The notes beneath the pieces are model-generated. The model was not told the DNA's origin, did no database searches, and was given only the letters and a program-made list of their open reading frames with translations. Source: Dehalococcoidia bacterium (GTDB lineage Bacteria > Chloroflexota > Dehalococcoidia > Dehalococcoidales > UBA5760). From it: 6,114 nt of DNA. The DNA is taken from positions 1 through 6,114 of the forward strand of contig DAOWDD010000031.1 of the NCBI GenBank assembly GCA_030639215.1, written 5' to 3'. The position numbers and the translations under genes were made by a program. This document shows, piece after piece, positions 4,919 through 6,114 of the stretch (its first letter is position 1; each line of letters begins with the position of its first letter).

Positions 4919-5910
4919 AGATAGCTGTTATTGGCGCAGGGGCGATAGGTGCTTTAGTGGCTGGTTACCGTAGCAAGGAGGGCATTGATGTCACCTTAAT
5001 CGGCAAAGCAAAGGACGTCTCTGCTATTCAGGACAGCGGCCTTATTATTGAGGGGGTAAGAGGAAGCATAGCTGTTCCGGTAAAGGTGACCGATAGACTC
5101 GAAGAAGGTGCTGGTCTGGTTATTCTGACGGTTAAAACACAGGATATTGCTTCAGCCTTAAGTGAGAATCTCCAGGCTCTAGGAAATGCCCCTGTCCTTG
5201 CCGTGCAGAATGGGGTGAGGGTAGAGGAACTCCTTCTGGAGTTTGTCCCGAAGGAGAATATCATCAGCAGTATCGTTATGTTCGGGTCGACCTACCTTGA
5301 TGCGGGCCGGATTCTGCATAACTTTGAAGGGGACTGGGTAATCGGCAGGGCATTTGTGCCGAATAACGGAGGTGTTGACAGTATAGGAAACCTTCTGGCT
5401 AGCGCCTTCTCCGTCCGCGTCACGGAAAGGATAACAGAAATGAAGTGGCTGAAGCTCTTCTTAAACCTGAATAACTGTCTCCCTGCCTTAACCGGGAGGA
5501 GCATGCAGGAAACATTTTCTCATCTGGATATTTGCCGGTTGAGCATCCGTCTCCTGCGTGAGGCACTAGCGGTGGTTGACAGGGCGGGAGTAGAACTGGC
5601 GTCGTTGCCGGACTTTCCGGTGGCAAGGCTGCGGGCGCTCACTACTATGCCGCTGGCGGAGGCAGGCGGGATATTCTCTAAAACAATGACCAATCTAAGC
5701 AGGGAACCGCTCTTCGGCTCTATCTTGCAGAGTATCAAAAGGGGAAAACTGTCTGAGATTGATTATTTTAACGGGGAGATAGTCTATCTGGGAGAGAAGA
5801 TAGGGGCGGATGCGCCGCTGAATAAGAAGCTGGTCGAGATGGTGCACAGGGTGGAGGAGAGCGGCAGGTTTCTCAGTCCGGAAGAGATTCTAAATGAAAT
5901 CGGGGGATAA
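4915..5910 (+). CDS. panE: 2-dehydropantoate 2-reductase (ApbA/PanE) family protein
   Basis: A 331-residue ApbA/PanE-type protein; E. coli PanE is about 30 residues shorter. The family reduces 2-keto acids with NADPH, classically ketopantoate to pantoate for pantothenate and CoA synthesis, in the cytosol. The N-terminal Rossmann fold has GAGAIG (7-12), then VKTQDI (73-78) and AVQNGV (96-101, including Asn99). The C-terminal domain has WLKLFLNLNN (178-187), where Lys180 and Asn184 match E. coli Lys176 and Asn180. SILQSIKRGKLSEIDYFNG (269-287) follows, with Ser269 and Glu281 spaced 12 residues apart like E. coli Ser244 and Glu256. The catalytic set therefore looks complete. The ATG overlaps the AOR stop (ATGA), implying translational coupling; only weak G-runs precede it. 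Sitting in an AOR operon with no other pan genes, it may be a paralogue acting on another 2-keto acid rather than the housekeeping pantothenate enzyme. The family call is strong, the substrate is not. Confidence 0.87.
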   Translation: MKIAVIGAGAIGALVAGYRSKEGIDVTLIGKAKDVSAIQDSGLIIEGVRGSIAVPVKVTDRLEEGAGLVILTVKTQDIASALSENLQALGNAPVLAVQNGVRVEELLLEFVPKENIISSIVMFGSTYLDAGRILHNFEGDWVIGRAFVPNNGGVDSIGNLLASAFSVRVTERITEMKWLKLFLNLNNCLPALTGRSMQETFSHLDICRLSIRLLREALAVVDRAGVELASLPDFPVARLRALTTMPLAEAGGIFSKTMTNLSREPLFGSILQSIKRGKLSEIDYFNGEIVYLGEKIGADAPLNKKLVEMVHRVEESGRFLSPEEILNEIGG

Positions 5911-5912
5911 AA

Positions 5913-6114
5913 ATGGCAGAAGATAGACCCAACTCAGCCAGGACACCTGAGGTCTCTGGCAGGACCAAAAAGAACTTTCACGATGTTCCTCTTTTAGTTA
6001 CGGTGAGCAAGGTGAAGGAGGAGTGCTATCGGGGCTACAAGGAGGGTGATACCTTTATCTTTGAAGACTTTACCAAGACTCCCCAGGGCTTTTGCCAGGG
6101 CGTCGCTGCCGTGC
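5913..6114 (+). CDS. TIGR04076-like small protein, N-terminal part (runs off the window)
   Basis: 67 codons are visible before the window ends. The ATG follows the reductase stop by 2 nt, with GGGGG (5902-5906) as a likely ribosome-binding site. An in-frame TGA at 5895-5897 and no other start codon in between fix this start. After a hydrophilic leader (about residues 1-24) comes LLVTVSKVKEECYRGYKEGD (27-46), then TFIFEDF, then TPQGFCQG (56-63). A V-x-V-x-x-x-K-x-x-C...G-Y-x-x-G-D-x-F...T-P-x-G-F-C pattern is what I recall for TIGR04076, a family of roughly 100-residue proteins of unknown function with conserved cysteines. Here Cys38 and Cys61 are the visible ones. The first 25 or so residues seem to be an extension relative to that family, which usually starts near the first strand. 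Tight linkage to AOR and the reductase suggests the product serves the same process. The C-terminal part is missing, so the call is moderate. Confidence 0.7.
   Translation, partial: MAEDRPNSARTPEVSGRTKKNFHDVPLLVTVSKVKEECYRGYKEGDTFIFEDFTKTPQGFCQGVAAV

Noticed and set aside
1..6114. Mobile element, CRISPR array, toxin-antitoxin or defence system
   Set aside because: No direct-repeat array, transposase, integrase, nuclease or terminal inverted repeats were seen; all genes look metabolic or small conserved proteins. The 25-residue basic ORF has no antitoxin-like partner.

Overview
The window looks like a piece of an anaerobic bacterial chromosome. A tungsten-type aldehyde:ferredoxin oxidoreductase (AOR) points to anaerobic, ferredoxin-based metabolism. 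A FabF-type ketosynthase and a DegV lipid-binding protein point to Bacteria rather than Archaea. Gene content and protein style fit the Dehalococcoidia side of Chloroflexota, but that placement is an impression from memory and was not tested.

Left part (1-551, minus strand): three compact genes read leftward. In transcription order they are a cysteine-rich DUF6485-type protein (551-345), a very basic 25-residue ORF (308-231) with its own good promoter, and the first 63 codons of a THEP1-type nucleoside-triphosphatase (191 to the window edge). The 273-bp divergent region (552-824) holds a sigma70-like promoter for each direction, a 17-bp imperfect palindrome just upstream of the rightward promoter, and two small hairpins.

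Right part (825-6114, plus strand): five genes in one direction, probably one operon. They are a divergent FabF-like ketosynthase, a DegV/FakB-like fatty-acid-binding protein, a full-length AOR, an ApbA/PanE-type ketopantoate reductase, and the start of a TIGR04076-like small protein. The last three are tightly coupled: AOR and the reductase overlap by 4 nt (ATGA), and the next start follows the reductase stop after 2 nt. The gaps before degV (51 nt) and before AOR (80 nt) share an exact 13-bp repeat plus matching flanking blocks, so they look like copies of one intercistronic element.

How the genes could work together: a ketosynthase, an acyl-binding protein, an aldehyde oxidoreductase and a 2-keto-acid reductase suggest handling of acyl, aldehyde or keto-acid intermediates. 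No partner that would define a pathway is present (no ACP, FabG/FabD, FakA kinase, pterin-synthesis or ferredoxin gene). I see a coherent accessory metabolic operon with some unusual active-site residues, not a demonstrable new defence or mobile system. There are no CRISPR arrays, tRNAs, rRNAs, insertion sequences or integrases.
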